A DNA stretch of 64,000 nt from Phytopseudomonas daroniae (GCF_004327285.1 NZ_QJUI01000014.1:62001-126000); one strand, 5' to 3'. Positions 8,807-18,544 are shown, counted from the stretch's first letter. Numbers and translations are program-made. Notes: generated by a model not told the origin, from the letters alone.

Positions 8807-10207
8807 ATGACACTGGATGCCTCGCAGCTCGACGTGCCCGAAGCCCTGCAGAGCAATTCGATAACCCGGGCCGAACTCGGCGAGCGACTCAGCACGGCTC
8901 GCCAGCAGCCCGCAGAAGCTGGATTGCAGGAGGCGCTCGCCCTGCTTTCGCGCCTCAACCGCAGTACGATGACCTTACTCGAAAGGCAGCGCACGCTGCA
9001 AAATTTCAGCGATGAGTATCATCACTACAACGCGGGCGGACACAGTGCACCGCCAGTGCAGCTGTTGATCCTGCTGTGCTGCGAACTGGCCATCGGCTTC
9101 AAGCGCCTGCTGCTGCAGATACTCCAGGGACACAAGCCCTCGCGCCCTCATCTCGCCTGGTGCCTGTACATGGCCCAGCATTTCATCGCGCAAACGCTGC
9201 TGCGCCACTACCAGCAGTACCGGGAACCGGCCCCCGAGCTGTGGCGCGACAGCCATCTGCTGTACTGGCTGGGCGAACAGCAGGATTGCCTCGACGAACC
9301 CGTGGCAGCGGCCTTTTCGCCAACGCCTGCCGATACACTGCGCGGCCTTTACCAGCAGATACTTTTGCTGGCTCTCAGCAATCCACCTCACTTGCATCCC
9401 GAAGAAAGCGAACGGTTATTCACCGCCCTGGCACCACTGGCAGCCACCGCACGCTTACTGCCCTGGGATGTGGAAGACAAATCCGAAGGGGCACTGGTCG
9501 ATCTGGAGGGAGCTCAACCCTGCCTGACCTATTCAAAGCGCCCGGATGCAGGCTCCGACACGCTGCGCCGCCTGGAACTCGGTGCGTTGCTGATCGCTCT
9601 AAGCGAACCGGCACCGCTGCAGAGCGTCGCCGCGCGTGAGCTGCTCGAGCGTGTGCAGCAGCACTGGCTAGTGAATAATCAGCGCCGCCACTCTCGCACA
9701 CTGAAACAAAGCGATTGCCGACTGGCCATCGGCGTACCGGCGATTCACGCTCAACTGCTGGAACAGCGCCCCCAATGCACGGAAGGAAAAATTCTCGATA
9801 TCGGCCCTGGCGGCGCACGTTTACTGTGCGCGGCACAAGCCGCAAGCACGCTGCCCATCGGCCAATTGGTGCTATTGATGGCCGACAGCGACGTCCTGGC
9901 ACTGATCTGCTGGCGGCACCTCAATACCGAAGGGCTTCATCTCGGCCTACGTTATCTCAAGGGCCTGGCGCAACCGACCTGGATCAGGCGTACCCCCAGC
10001 AGCCAATCGCACCTGGGCATCCTGCAGAGCACACCAAAACCACGAAATGGCTGGCACCACGGCCTGTGGTTACCGCGCAATCAATTCGCCGACGAGGAAA
10101 ACCTCTGGCTGCAATTGCCCAATGCGGTCAGCCAGAATCAGTTGCAGTTGCCGCCATGCAATCTGCTCAGTGCAATGGTGAGCCGCCACCCTCTCGAACT
10201 GCCATAA
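8807..10207 (+). CDS. Conserved protein with a C-terminal PilZ-like domain
   Basis: 466-residue soluble protein. The N-terminal two-thirds is helical and leucine-rich with no motif I know. In residues about 290-400 an RR/R cluster (NNQRRHSR) is followed about 46 residues later by LDIGPGGARLL, the arrangement of a PilZ cyclic-di-GMP binding site (RxxxR then D/N-x-S-x-x-G). Here the Ser is replaced by Gly, so ligand binding is uncertain. The start at 8807 is set by TAGGGT just upstream and by the divergent lipoprotein start 31 bases away. Located where P. aeruginosa has an uncharacterised gene. Confidence 0.7.
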   Translation: MTLDASQLDVPEALQSNSITRAELGERLSTARQQPAEAGLQEALALLSRLNRSTMTLLERQRTLQNFSDEYHHYNAGGHSAPPVQLLILLCCELAIGFKRLLLQILQGHKPSRPHLAWCLYMAQHFIAQTLLRHYQQYREPAPELWRDSHLLYWLGEQQDCLDEPVAAAFSPTPADTLRGLYQQILLLALSNPPHLHPEESERLFTALAPLAATARLLPWDVEDKSEGALVDLEGAQPCLTYSKRPDAGSDTLRRLELGALLIALSEPAPLQSVAARELLERVQQHWLVNNQRRHSRTLKQSDCRLAIGVPAIHAQLLEQRPQCTEGKILDIGPGGARLLCAAQAASTLPIGQLVLLMADSDVLALICWRHLNTEGLHLGLRYLKGLAQPTWIRRTPSSQSHLGILQSTPKPRNGWHHGLWLPRNQFADEENLWLQLPNAVSQNQLQLPPCNLLSAMVSRHPLELP

Positions 10208-10311
10208 ATGAGAGTCGAATCACGCCAAACATCGGCATAGCGCACAGTCTGCAAGCAGGTGGCCTCTTTATAATTCTCCGCTGACGTCCTTTTGCAGCCA
10301 GGGAAAGTCCC

Positions 10312-10710
10312 ATGCCCAACGCTCATGACACGCTGATCGGCCAGGTACCCGCTCACCTTATCGAGAGCGCTCACCTGCAACTCACCACCTATGACGGGCG
10401 TGTGGCCGAATTCAACATCGCCGCCTGGCTCCACTTGCCCGGCCAGGCCAACAGCCTGGTATCGCTGCAGGTCAGCTATCGCGACGGTGGCCAGCTGCGC
10501 TCGGTGAATCTGGATCACGCCAAGGTCAGTGCCCAGGACAGAATCCTGCTATCCGGCATCGCGCGGCTGCCGGTCGCACAGCGGATCGAGGATATGCAGA
10601 TACGCCTACGCTCGGCACTGCCCCGAGTCGAGGTGAAGGTGGAAGAACTCTTCGTACAAGCCGTCGAACCCGCATTCGCTCAAACGGAAGTAAATCAGGC
10701 AAACGCCTGA
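10312..10710 (+). CDS. Conserved hypothetical protein (132 aa)
   Basis: Small soluble protein with alternating beta-like segments, no signal peptide and no recognisable motif. It has a plausible ribosome site (AGGGAAAG) and follows the PilZ-like gene by 104 bases. Its last 16 bases overlap the 3' end of the opposing small gene. No function can be offered. Confidence 0.7.
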   Translation: MPNAHDTLIGQVPAHLIESAHLQLTTYDGRVAEFNIAAWLHLPGQANSLVSLQVSYRDGGQLRSVNLDHAKVSAQDRILLSGIARLPVAQRIEDMQIRLRSALPRVEVKVEELFVQAVEPAFAQTEVNQANA

Positions 10711-10901
10711 CCGAAAGGCGCCGGTGCGCCTGACTCACCGAGGCCTGGCCGGGCGTTCGGTTGCGCCTCTTTCTGCGCGGGCGAAACAAGAGATTCTGGC
10801 CAGCGGCTGAAGCGAAGCCCGGTAATGCGATTCAGGTTCTCCAGCGCGGCGCTGCTGTCACGCGGGCGAAGCATGACGACGTTATCCGAAGCGTTGTTCA
10901 T
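10695..10901 (-). CDS. Small hypothetical protein (68 aa)
   Basis: Encodes MNNASDNVVMLRPRDSSAAL and continues with a Pro/Gly-rich tail. The start at 10901 has an excellent ribosome site (GAGGAG eight bases upstream); an ATG at 10910 is too close to it. It lies 163 bases downstream of yihY on the same strand. P. aeruginosa has a small gene in this slot (PA0951a), which supports it being real. No function known. Confidence 0.6.
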   Translation of the reverse strand: MNNASDNVVMLRPRDSSAALENLNRITGLRFSRWPESLVSPAQKEAQPNARPGLGESGAPAPFGQAFA

Positions 10902-11064
10902 CGCATGCACTCCTCGGCGCTGATACGAAAGATCTACTAAGCAGGTACTTTGCCAGAATCATGCCATTTTGATGGCGCCAACAGACCGTCACAAAAACCA
11001 CGGCTCCGAAAGGTCTGCAGTAACAGCCTCATCTCAGTATCAGGCGCATCTGACGCGCAATCTG

Positions 11065-12294
11065 TCATTTTTTGTCACTCCCTTCCCCTTCCAACCAATG
11101 CGCCAGGCTATCGCCGAACAGCAGCGCCTGCTCCTCATGCAAGCGCTGCAAAGCCTGATGCAAGGCGGGATACCACGGCTCCTCCAGCTCTGTCGGTAGC
11201 TGATCGAGACGGGGCAACGACCACGGGCTGTGCTCCAACAACTGCCGCAACGAGTAATGTCCAAGGTCGCGACTGAGCATCCAGCTGTCTCCGCCCGTGC
11301 AGGCCACCAGTCGCTGACTCTCGAGAAAGCTCAGCACCTCTTCCCACTCATGTTCCGGCAATAACCAGCCTTGGCGCTGCACATCACGATGACGCACCTT
11401 CAGACCGGAACGTTGCCGGGTCTGGAAAATCCGCAGAACGCCCAGCAACACCAGCACTCTTGGCATCGCCTGCTTGCGCCAGCGATGGGAAACACCCAGG
11501 TTACATACCAGCTCGGCGCCAATAAGCACGATCAGCCACGACATAAAGATCCACAGCAGGAACAGAGGCACCGTGGCGAATGCACCGTAGATCAGCTGGT
11601 AGCCCGGAAACAGGCGCACGTAGATACCGAACAGCGCCTTGGCCAACTCCAGCAGCACTGCCGTGAAGACGCCACCCAACAAGGCATGCCGCAGCGGCAC
11701 ACGGGCATTGGGAACCGCCGCATAGAGCAATGTGAAGGCAGCCACACTGAGCAGCAGTGGTGTGAAACGCAGCAGCGTCTTGGCGCCGACCACGGCATCC
11801 GGCCCACTGAGCAGCGACAACGAAGCAATGTAGGTACTGACGGCAAAACCAGCGCCCAGCAGCATCGGGCCAAGGCTGAGAATCGCCCAGTACAGCAGGA
11901 ACGTGGAGATCCCCCGGCGCGGCTGACGCACCCGCCAGATGGTATTGAAGGTGCGCTCGATGGTCACCAGCATCCAGAACGCGGTAACCGCCAGAACCGC
12001 GACGCCGACCCAGGTCAGCTGGCGTGCCTGGGTGGTGAAATCGCGCAAATACTCCTGCAATGCTTCACCCGCAGAGGGTACAAAGTTGTGGAAGATGAAT
12101 GCCTGGATCTGCTCGCCAGTAACCTGAAAAACCGGAACGGCGGAAAGCATGGCAAAGGTGACGGTCATCATCGGCACCACGGCGAACAACGTGGTGTAGG
12201 TCAGCGCAGCCGCATTGTCAGCACCGCGGTTGGCGAAAAACCGATGCCAGAGAAATCGCCAGAACTCCAGCCAATCGCGCAAACGTTGCTGCAT
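11065..12294 (-). CDS. yihY: YihY/BrkB-family inner-membrane protein
   Basis: 409-residue integral membrane protein. It has about six transmembrane segments in residues 30-260, with family motifs NAAALTYTTLFAVVPMM and YQLIYGAFATVPLFLLWIFMSW, followed by a cytoplasmic C-terminal domain of about 130 residues. The family is often labelled ribonuclease BN or virulence factor BrkB; the ribonuclease label is historically wrong and the transport substrate is unknown. Equivalent to PA0951. Divergent from the arsC-like gene. Confidence 0.9.
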   Translation of the reverse strand: MQQRLRDWLEFWRFLWHRFFANRGADNAAALTYTTLFAVVPMMTVTFAMLSAVPVFQVTGEQIQAFIFHNFVPSAGEALQEYLRDFTTQARQLTWVGVAVLAVTAFWMLVTIERTFNTIWRVRQPRRGISTFLLYWAILSLGPMLLGAGFAVSTYIASLSLLSGPDAVVGAKTLLRFTPLLLSVAAFTLLYAAVPNARVPLRHALLGGVFTAVLLELAKALFGIYVRLFPGYQLIYGAFATVPLFLLWIFMSWLIVLIGAELVCNLGVSHRWRKQAMPRVLVLLGVLRIFQTRQRSGLKVRHRDVQRQGWLLPEHEWEEVLSFLESQRLVACTGGDSWMLSRDLGHYSLRQLLEHSPWSLPRLDQLPTELEEPWYPALHQALQRLHEEQALLFGDSLAHWLEGEGSDKK

Positions 12295-12523
12295 ATCTAC
12301 CTCTCAGAGCCTCGAGCAGAACGTAGCCTGGATTAGCCGCAGGCGTAATCCGGGGCCGAAGGCCTGTCCATGGTTCGACGCGGGTCACTGTAAACGCAAC
12401 GGAACCGACGCATAACAGACGCTGAGTCGGCACTTAGGTTCGCATCCATTGCCGCACCCAGTTCAGCGCAAGGCGCCGACGTGGTTAGAATAGCCGTCAC
12501 CTGCCGCCAGAAGCGACGACCTC

Positions 12524-12877
12524 ATGACCGACCTGACGCTCTACCACAACCCACGCTGCTCCAAATCTCGCAGTGCCTTGCAACTGCTCGAAGATCGGGG
12601 CTTGCAACCGACCTTGGTACGCTACCTGGAAGCCCCACCAACCGCCGCTCAATTGCGTGACCTGCTGGCCAAGCTGGGCATTCCCGCGCGGCAATTGCTG
12701 CGTACAGGCGAAGACGAGTACCGCGAGCTGAACCTGGCGAACACAGACCTCAGCGAGGCTCAACTGATCGACGCGATGGCTGCTCACCCACGCCTGATCG
12801 AACGCCCAATCCTGATCGCGGGCGACCGCGCCGTGATCGGTCGCCCACCCGAGAACGTTCTGGATCTACTGTCATGA
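12524..12877 (+). CDS. arsC: ArsC-family reductase (glutaredoxin-type arsenate reductase-like)
   Basis: 117-residue thioredoxin-fold protein with the ArsC signature HNPRCSKSR (Cys at 12) and the conserved RPILI segment near residue 93. It fits glutathione/glutaredoxin-dependent arsenate reductase (arsC type). No arsenic efflux or regulator gene is nearby, so a general reductase role is as likely. It overlaps wrbA by four bases (ATGA), indicating an operon. Confidence 0.85.
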   Translation: MTDLTLYHNPRCSKSRSALQLLEDRGLQPTLVRYLEAPPTAAQLRDLLAKLGIPARQLLRTGEDEYRELNLANTDLSEAQLIDAMAAHPRLIERPILIAGDRAVIGRPPENVLDLLS

Positions 12878-13488
12878 GTAACGATTACATCCTCGTGCTG
12901 TATTACAGCCGACATGGCGCTACCGCCGAAATGGCCCGCCATATCGCCCGCGGCGTGGAGATGCAGGGCCTGGAAGCGCGCCTGCGCAGCGTGCCGGCGG
13001 TGTCGGCCGAGTGCGAAGCGGTAAGCGATACGATTCCTGCCGAAGGCGCACCTTACGTCAGCCTGGAAGATCTGAAGAACTGCGCTGGCCTGGCCCTTGG
13101 CAGCCCAACACGCTTCGGCAACATGGCCGCGCCACTGAAGTATTTCCTCGACGGCACCAGTAACCTGTGGCTCACCGGCAGCCTGGTCGGCAAACCCGCC
13201 GGTGTATTCACCTCCACCGCCAGCCTGCATGGCGGCCAGGAAAGTACCCTGCTGTCGATGTTGCTGCCACTCTTGCACCACGGCATGCTGGTCGCCGGCC
13301 TGCCCTACAGCGAATCCGCGCTGGTAGAAACCCGCGGCGGCGGCACGCCCTACGGCGCCAGCCATCATGCAGGCGTAGACGGCAAGCGCGCCCTGGATGA
13401 GCATGAAACAACCCTGTGCCGCGCCCTCGGCCAACGCCTGGCGACTATTGCACTCAAACTGGGAAATGACCGTGGGCAGAACCGCTAA
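12874..13488 (+). CDS. wrbA: NAD(P)H:quinone oxidoreductase, WrbA type
   Basis: 204-residue flavodoxin-like protein that reduces quinones by two electrons using FMN. The FMN phosphate loop is seen near residues 9-20 (YYSRHGATAEMARHIARG), and the family signature GSPTRFGNMAAPLKYFLDGT follows in the middle. Second gene of arsC-wrbA-DUF2069; overlaps both neighbours. Matches PA0949. Confidence 0.93.
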   Translation: MSNDYILVLYYSRHGATAEMARHIARGVEMQGLEARLRSVPAVSAECEAVSDTIPAEGAPYVSLEDLKNCAGLALGSPTRFGNMAAPLKYFLDGTSNLWLTGSLVGKPAGVFTSTASLHGGQESTLLSMLLPLLHHGMLVAGLPYSESALVETRGGGTPYGASHHAGVDGKRALDEHETTLCRALGQRLATIALKLGNDRGQNR

Positions 13489-13894
13489 ACCGCTTCCCGG
13501 CCTGGACTGGCTGCTGCCACGTCTGCGCTTTTGCCGCTACCTGAGCCTGGCAAGTTTTCTAGCGCTGGCAGCATTATTGCTGATCTGGAACCTGGGTTAT
13601 GCAGCGGTACCCAGCTCGCTGTTATGGGCGGTGCTGGCCTTCCAGATGCTGCCTCTTCTGCTGCTCGCCCCCGGCATTATCGGCGGACATCCGCGAGCCC
13701 ATTCCTGGGCCTGCTTCGTGGTCAACCTGTATTTCATCCAGGGCGTGCTGGCGGCATTCGATCCGTCCAAGCAGTTGTTCGGCTGGCTGGAAATCCTGCT
13801 CAGCCTGAGTCTGTTCACCAGTGCCCTGCTCTACACCCGCTGGTGTGCGCTGTACCAGCGCATCGACAGCAACAGCGGCAGTACAGAGGAATAG
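13466..13894 (+). CDS. DUF2069 membrane protein
   Basis: 142-residue protein with four predicted membrane helices (LSLASFLALAALLLIW, LLWAVLAFQMLPLLLL, CFVVNLYFIQGVLAAF and LLSLSLFTSALLYT). The pattern matches the DUF2069 family of gamma-proteobacteria, whose role is unknown. The ATG at 13466 overlaps the end of wrbA by 23 bases, so the two are translationally coupled. The following 166 bases hold a REP-like segment before hda. Confidence 0.82.
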   Translation: MTVGRTAKPLPGLDWLLPRLRFCRYLSLASFLALAALLLIWNLGYAAVPSSLLWAVLAFQMLPLLLLAPGIIGGHPRAHSWACFVVNLYFIQGVLAAFDPSKQLFGWLEILLSLSLFTSALLYTRWCALYQRIDSNSGSTEE

Positions 13895-14060
13895 GCGCTG
13901 CTGCGGGTTCGACCCTGGAATACCGAAGGATCGCCCGCAAGGCTAGGCGCCCCGTGGCTCCTACGAACAACGCGAGAGCGCCTGGGAATGCTCGTCCCGT
14001 AGGGTGGATCAGGCGGCGATCCGCTTCAGGCCGCTGGATGAACGGGAGCCGAACCGCCGA

Positions 14061-14765
14061 CTACCAGCCCAGCGTCTCTTTCAAAAAGGGAATGGTCAGT
14101 TTGCGCTGGGCCTGCAACGAGGCCTGATCGAGGCGCTCGAGCAGTTCGAACAGGGCGCTCATGCTGCGCTCGCCGCGGGTGAGAATAAAACGTCCGACGT
14201 CATCACTCATATGCAGCCCGCGACGCGAGGCACGCAATTGCAGCGCGCGCAGCTTGTCTTCGTCGGACAGCGACTGCAGTTGGAATACCAGCGCCAGGGT
14301 CAGGCGTGACTTCAGGTCGGGGAGCTTGATCGGCAACTCGCGGGGCGAGGCGTTGGCCGCCAGCAGCAGGCGGCGACCGCTATCACGCAGTCGATTGAAC
14401 AGATGGAACAGCGCTTCTTCCCAGATACGCTGCCCGGCAGCAGCCTCGAGGTCGTCCAGGCAAATCAGCTCGAACTGCTCCAGATTGTCGAGAATCTCCG
14501 GGCCGTATTGCACCACCTCGGCCAGCGGCAGGTAAACGGCACGCTCACCGATCTGCTCGAAGCGCAGGCAGGCGGCCTGCAGCAGGTGGCTGCGACCGAC
14601 ACCCTCACCGCCCCACAGATAGATCAGGCTCTCCGTCCAACCAGCATCTGCTTCGCACAGGCGCTCGACATACCCCAGAGCAGCGGCATTGGCGCCCGGG
14701 TAGTAATTGGCGAAGGTGGCGTCGTCACGCAGACGCACACCCAAGGGCAACTGAATCGGCTTCAT
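14061..14765 (-). CDS. hda: DnaA regulatory inactivator Hda
   Basis: 234-residue AAA+ protein related to DnaA. With the DNA sliding clamp it stimulates ATP hydrolysis by DnaA and so prevents re-initiation. A clamp-binding motif is at the very N-terminus (IQLPLGV), the Walker A loop is degenerate (GGEGVGRSHLLQAA), Walker B-like LICLDDLEA and the sensor region LPDLKSRLTLALVF follow. Position matches PA0947. Confidence 0.93.
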   Translation of the reverse strand: MKPIQLPLGVRLRDDATFANYYPGANAAALGYVERLCEADAGWTESLIYLWGGEGVGRSHLLQAACLRFEQIGERAVYLPLAEVVQYGPEILDNLEQFELICLDDLEAAAGQRIWEEALFHLFNRLRDSGRRLLLAANASPRELPIKLPDLKSRLTLALVFQLQSLSDEDKLRALQLRASRRGLHMSDDVGRFILTRGERSMSALFELLERLDQASLQAQRKLTIPFLKETLGW

Positions 14766-14933
14766 GCTGGGGGAAGGCTCGTCGGAGCCAGATCGAGGCT
14801 CTGGATAAAGGTGGCAAAGTCTATACCCTTAGCAGCGCCCTGTCATCGCCGTACTTTTCAAGGCAATACAAGGATTTACGCGCTCAGATCCAAGCCGCGC
14901 GGGTTGCCAGCAAGGTATAGACACCCCGCACTC

Positions 14934-16004
14934 TCAGGCAGCGGGTTTCTGCCCGCTATAAGCATCCGACTGTTTGTATAGCTCGTGCACATGACGCAGC
15001 AGCACCATGATTACCGCGGCCACCGGCAGCGCCAGCAGAATGCCGGTGAAGCCGAACAACTGACCACCCGCCATGATGGCGAAGATCACCGCCACCGGAT
15101 GCAGGCCAATACGATCACCGACCAGCAGCGGCGTCAGCAGCATGCCCTCGAGCATCTGACCGACCACGAACACGCCGGCGATAGCCAGCAGCGGATAGGG
15201 ATCGCCACCGAACTGGAACAAACCGGCCAGCAGCGCTGCGCCGATACCGACCACCACGCCAAGATAGGGCACGATACTCGCCAGGCCAGCCAGCAGACCA
15301 ATCAACAGCCCCAGCTCCAGCCCGATGGACATCAGGCCGACCGCGTACATCACACCCAGGGCGAACATCACCAGCAGTTGCCCACGCAGGAACGCGCCCA
15401 GCACCTCATGGCATTCAGTGAACAACTTGACGGTCAACCCTTCATTGTCGCGCGGCACCAGGCTGCGCAGCTTCGCGACCAGCAGATCCCAATCGCGCAT
15501 CAGGTAAAAGCTGACCACCGGAATCAACAGCAGGTTGGCTACCCAGGCCATCAGCGCCAGGCTCGACGCCGTTACCTGGGAAAGAATCAGCCCGGCGATA
15601 TCGCTGGTCTGGCCCAGGTGCCCGGAAATCGCTGCTTTCAGCTGGTCGAAGCGCCAGAACCCTTCGTTCAGCCCAAACTTGACCTGAATCCACGGCAGCG
15701 CCTGATTCTGCGCCCAGTCGAGCATCTGCGGGAGCAGTTCGTAGAGGCGTGCCAACTGCTTGCCCAGCATTGGGATGAGTACCAGCAGCGCCAGGGCGAT
15801 CAACAGTGTGAACAAGGTAAACACCACGATCACACCCCAGGTGCGCGATAGCTTCAGGCGCTCCAGACGATCCACCAGCGGATCGCCGAGATAGGCAATC
15901 AGGATGCCGACAAGAAACGGTGAAAGAATCGGATGCAGCGCATACAAGAAGCCACCCAACACCAGCAATACAGCAATCCATAGCCAGCGAGACGAAAGGG
16001 GCAT
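14934..16004 (-). CDS. AI-2E/PerM family permease
   Basis: 356-residue inner-membrane protein with about eight hydrophobic segments and the family arrangement of a central soluble loop (FGLNEGFWRFDQLKAAISGH) and C-terminal GEMLTPLLVG-like region (GMLLTPLLVGDRIGLHPVAV). Family members export AI-2 or act in sodium/proton exchange; the cargo here is unknown. The start at 16004 is set by GAGGA six bases upstream. It precedes hda on the same strand. Confidence 0.87.
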   Translation of the reverse strand: MPLSSRWLWIAVLLVLGGFLYALHPILSPFLVGILIAYLGDPLVDRLERLKLSRTWGVIVVFTLFTLLIALALLVLIPMLGKQLARLYELLPQMLDWAQNQALPWIQVKFGLNEGFWRFDQLKAAISGHLGQTSDIAGLILSQVTASSLALMAWVANLLLIPVVSFYLMRDWDLLVAKLRSLVPRDNEGLTVKLFTECHEVLGAFLRGQLLVMFALGVMYAVGLMSIGLELGLLIGLLAGLASIVPYLGVVVGIGAALLAGLFQFGGDPYPLLAIAGVFVVGQMLEGMLLTPLLVGDRIGLHPVAVIFAIMAGGQLFGFTGILLALPVAAVIMVLLRHVHELYKQSDAYSGQKPAA

Positions 16005-16109
16005 GCTCAATCCTCGAGAGGGAAATGACGGATCAGGGCGCACTCGACGGCGGCCGGGGCAAACAGCAGCCAGCCCGGTACAAGCGCTTCAACTCAGGTG
16101 GCTGGCAGT

Positions 16110-17192
16110 CTACCAGCGAAAACGCAGCACATCGTCACGCGGCACGATGGTAGGCGTCTCGGGCTCGACCTGCGGTTCGACAGGCATCTGACCGGCATCC
16201 ACGGGGACTGGCTCTTCGGCTACGGCTGGCGCTTCGGCAGCCAGCTCAGCGGCGGAGACTTCGCGCAGTTGCACCAGGGCAAGCTGGGTACGCAACTGCT
16301 CGGCGCTGGCGCTGACCTTGTAGATCAAGCGATCGGCCTGCACCGATTGCAACTGTGCACCAAAGGGTTCGAGCACACGCTGCAACTCGGCATAGCGCGA
16401 CAGATCCGCGCCGATGATTTCTACGGTCTGGGTCGTGGCCGCTCCCGGAGCGACCACGAAACGCGGCGCCAGGCGCTCGCTCACGGCCAACAGCACGGCA
16501 TCGGCCAGAGCAGCCTGATCGGCACCTTCGGCCTTGCCCTGCTCGCGCTTCTCGCCCAGCCACAACTGCCAGTTGGCTTGCCACTTGCCGTCGCTCTCGC
16601 TGGCGCGAACCGCCAACAGCGCGTCGGCGCCGTAGCGCTCCGAGGCCGAGCGCAAGGAATCCGGATCCTGCGCGCTCAGGTTTTCGTCGGTCGCCAGCAA
16701 TTGCTCGCTGAGATCCGCCAGCGGCAAGCGCAACGGCAAGCCACGGTGCTGCGCGGCCAAACGCAGGGGTTCGGCACTGGCCTGACCATCACCGACCATG
16801 TTCGAACCATCCGCCGTATCGTTCAGCCACCAGGCCAGGATGGCCGGGCGATTGACACCCCACAACGCAAAGCCTGCCTGACGCAGTGAACGGTCAGTGG
16901 ACACGGCATCGAAATCGACCACCAGATGATCGCCTTCGTAACCGTACTGGCTGATGATCTGCTGAGGATCCTTGCGCAGCTCCACCAGTGCGCCGTCCTT
17001 GGCCGCTTCCGGCTTGCCGGTCAGGCGCAACACCAGCGTATCCACCGCGCGTTGCAAGGCCGCGTCACGCTCCTCGGGCTGCTGGCTGGCGACCGGTTCC
17101 CGTACCTGATAAAGGTCACTGACCGTAGCCGCCAGGGTCGGCAGGCTGAGTAGCGACAGGCAGAGAAGCAACGGGCGGAAGGTCGGGCGCAT
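16110..17192 (-). CDS. DUF2066 exported protein
   Basis: 360-residue protein with an N-terminal signal peptide (LLLCLSLLSLPTLAATV). The family-typical region VNRPAILAWWLNDTADG and a C-terminal half resembling a stress-response/penicillin-binding-lipoprotein fold are visible; the C-terminus is Pro/Glu-rich. DUF2066 has no established role; the gene lies divergent from purM as PA0946 does. Confidence 0.85.
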   Translation of the reverse strand: MRPTFRPLLLCLSLLSLPTLAATVSDLYQVREPVASQQPEERDAALQRAVDTLVLRLTGKPEAAKDGALVELRKDPQQIISQYGYEGDHLVVDFDAVSTDRSLRQAGFALWGVNRPAILAWWLNDTADGSNMVGDGQASAEPLRLAAQHRGLPLRLPLADLSEQLLATDENLSAQDPDSLRSASERYGADALLAVRASESDGKWQANWQLWLGEKREQGKAEGADQAALADAVLLAVSERLAPRFVVAPGAATTQTVEIIGADLSRYAELQRVLEPFGAQLQSVQADRLIYKVSASAEQLRTQLALVQLREVSAAELAAEAPAVAEEPVPVDAGQMPVEPQVEPETPTIVPRDDVLRFRW

Positions 17193-17251
17193 GAATTGGG
17201 ACTCTCGACGGAAAGAAGACGGCGCGCGGCAGAAGCCGGGGCGTTATACCT

Positions 17252-17285
17252 TAGGGGCTGTTCCCGTTTCAGCGCAAGCCGCGAG
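17252..17285 (+). repeat. Sequence resembling one end of the 41.7-kb MITE
   Basis: TAGGGGCTGTTCCCGTTTCA resembles both ends of the MITE-like element at 41653-41843 (TAGGGTCTGTT and, reversed, TAGGGCTGTTCCC). Only a short match is seen and no second end is found, so it is at best a relic. It lies in the 293-base purM/DUF2066 divergent region. Confidence 0.3.
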
Positions 17286-17485
17286 GCGCTGGCGCCCTTG
17301 TCCGTTTGTGACCTGCACCCAAGGGATGGGTTTCATTCCTGCCGTCTCGGAACCTACGGATCAGCCTCCACCCGGCGCTGTGGCTGGCCGCTGCCGGGCA
17401 AGCCTGATAAAATCGCGCGCCTTCGCAGAACGGCCCCGAGGGGCCGGTGCTATTCCGACTTTTCCCCTTCCAAAGGCCTGGATCT

Positions 17486-18544
17486 ATGAGCAAGCAACCC
17501 TCCATCAGCTACAAGGACGCAGGTGTAGATATCGACGCGGGTGAAGCCCTGGTCGAGCGCATCAAGGGCGTAGCCAAGCGCACCGCCCGTCCTGAAGTCA
17601 TGGGTGGCCTGGGTGGCTTCGGCGCCCTGTGCGAGATCCCGGCCGGCTACAAACAACCTGTGCTGGTATCCGGCACCGATGGCGTGGGCACCAAGCTGCG
17701 CCTGGCACTGAACCTGAACAAGCACGACAGCATCGGCCAGGATCTGGTGGCCATGTGCGTGAACGACCTGGTGGTCTGCGGTGCCGAGCCGCTGTTCTTC
17801 CTCGACTACTACGCCACCGGCAAGCTCAACGTCGACGTCGCGGCCACCGTGGTCACCGGCATTGGCGCCGGTTGCGAGCTAGCCGGCTGCTCGCTGGTTG
17901 GCGGCGAAACCGCTGAAATGCCCGGCATGTATGAAGGCGAAGACTACGATCTGGCCGGCTTCTGCGTTGGCGTCGTGGAAAAGGCAGAAATCATCGACGG
18001 CTCCAAGGTCGCCACTGGCGACGCGCTGATCGCGCTGCCCTCCTCCGGTCCGCATTCCAATGGCTACTCGCTGATCCGCAAGATCCTCGAAGTGTCCGCT
18101 ACCGACATCGAGAATACTCAGCTCGATGGCAAGCCGCTGGCCGACCTGCTGATGGCACCGACGCGTATCTACGTCAAACCGCTGCTCAAGCTGATCAAGG
18201 ACACCGGCGCGGTCAAGGCCATGGCCCACATCACCGGCGGCGGCCTGCTCGACAACATCCCACGCGTGCTGCCGGACAACGCCCAGGCAGTGATCGACGT
18301 GGCCAGCTGGCAGCGTCCGCTGGTATTCGACTTCCTTCAGGAAAAAGGTAATGTCGACGAACACGAAATGCACCGCGTGCTGAATTGCGGCGTGGGCATG
18401 GTCATCTGCGTGGCCCAGGAACAGGTTGAAGTCGCACTGCAGGCACTGCGTGCCGCTGGCGAGCAACCCTGGGTCATCGGCCAGATCGCCGCAGCCGCCG
18501 AAGGCGCCGAGCGCGTCGTGTTGAACAACCTGAAAAGCCACTGA
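17486..18544 (+). CDS. purM: Phosphoribosylformylglycinamidine cyclo-ligase
   Basis: 352-residue AIR synthetase; it closes the imidazole ring in step five of purine synthesis using ATP. Typical segments are KQPSISYKDAGVDIDAGEALV at the start, VSGTDGVGTKLRLA, GGETAEMPGMY and ITGGGLLDNIPRVLP. The start at 17486 gives normal family length; TGATAAAAT at 17407 may be part of its promoter. Its TGA overlaps the ATG of purN. Confidence 0.97.
   Translation: MSKQPSISYKDAGVDIDAGEALVERIKGVAKRTARPEVMGGLGGFGALCEIPAGYKQPVLVSGTDGVGTKLRLALNLNKHDSIGQDLVAMCVNDLVVCGAEPLFFLDYYATGKLNVDVAATVVTGIGAGCELAGCSLVGGETAEMPGMYEGEDYDLAGFCVGVVEKAEIIDGSKVATGDALIALPSSGPHSNGYSLIRKILEVSATDIENTQLDGKPLADLLMAPTRIYVKPLLKLIKDTGAVKAMAHITGGGLLDNIPRVLPDNAQAVIDVASWQRPLVFDFLQEKGNVDEHEMHRVLNCGVGMVICVAQEQVEVALQALRAAGEQPWVIGQIAAAAEGAERVVLNNLKSH

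Noticed and set aside
12310..12400. GTAGCCTGGATTAGCCGCAG-type segment between yihY and the arsC-like gene
   Set aside because: Looks like a single relic of a dispersed intergenic repeat, but I could not define its borders or a partner copy in the window.
13895..14060. GTAGGGTGGATC segment after the DUF2069 gene as a structured RNA
   Set aside because: The ATCC/GGAT pairings fit a degenerate REP unit better than an RNA gene; no promoter or terminator is seen.
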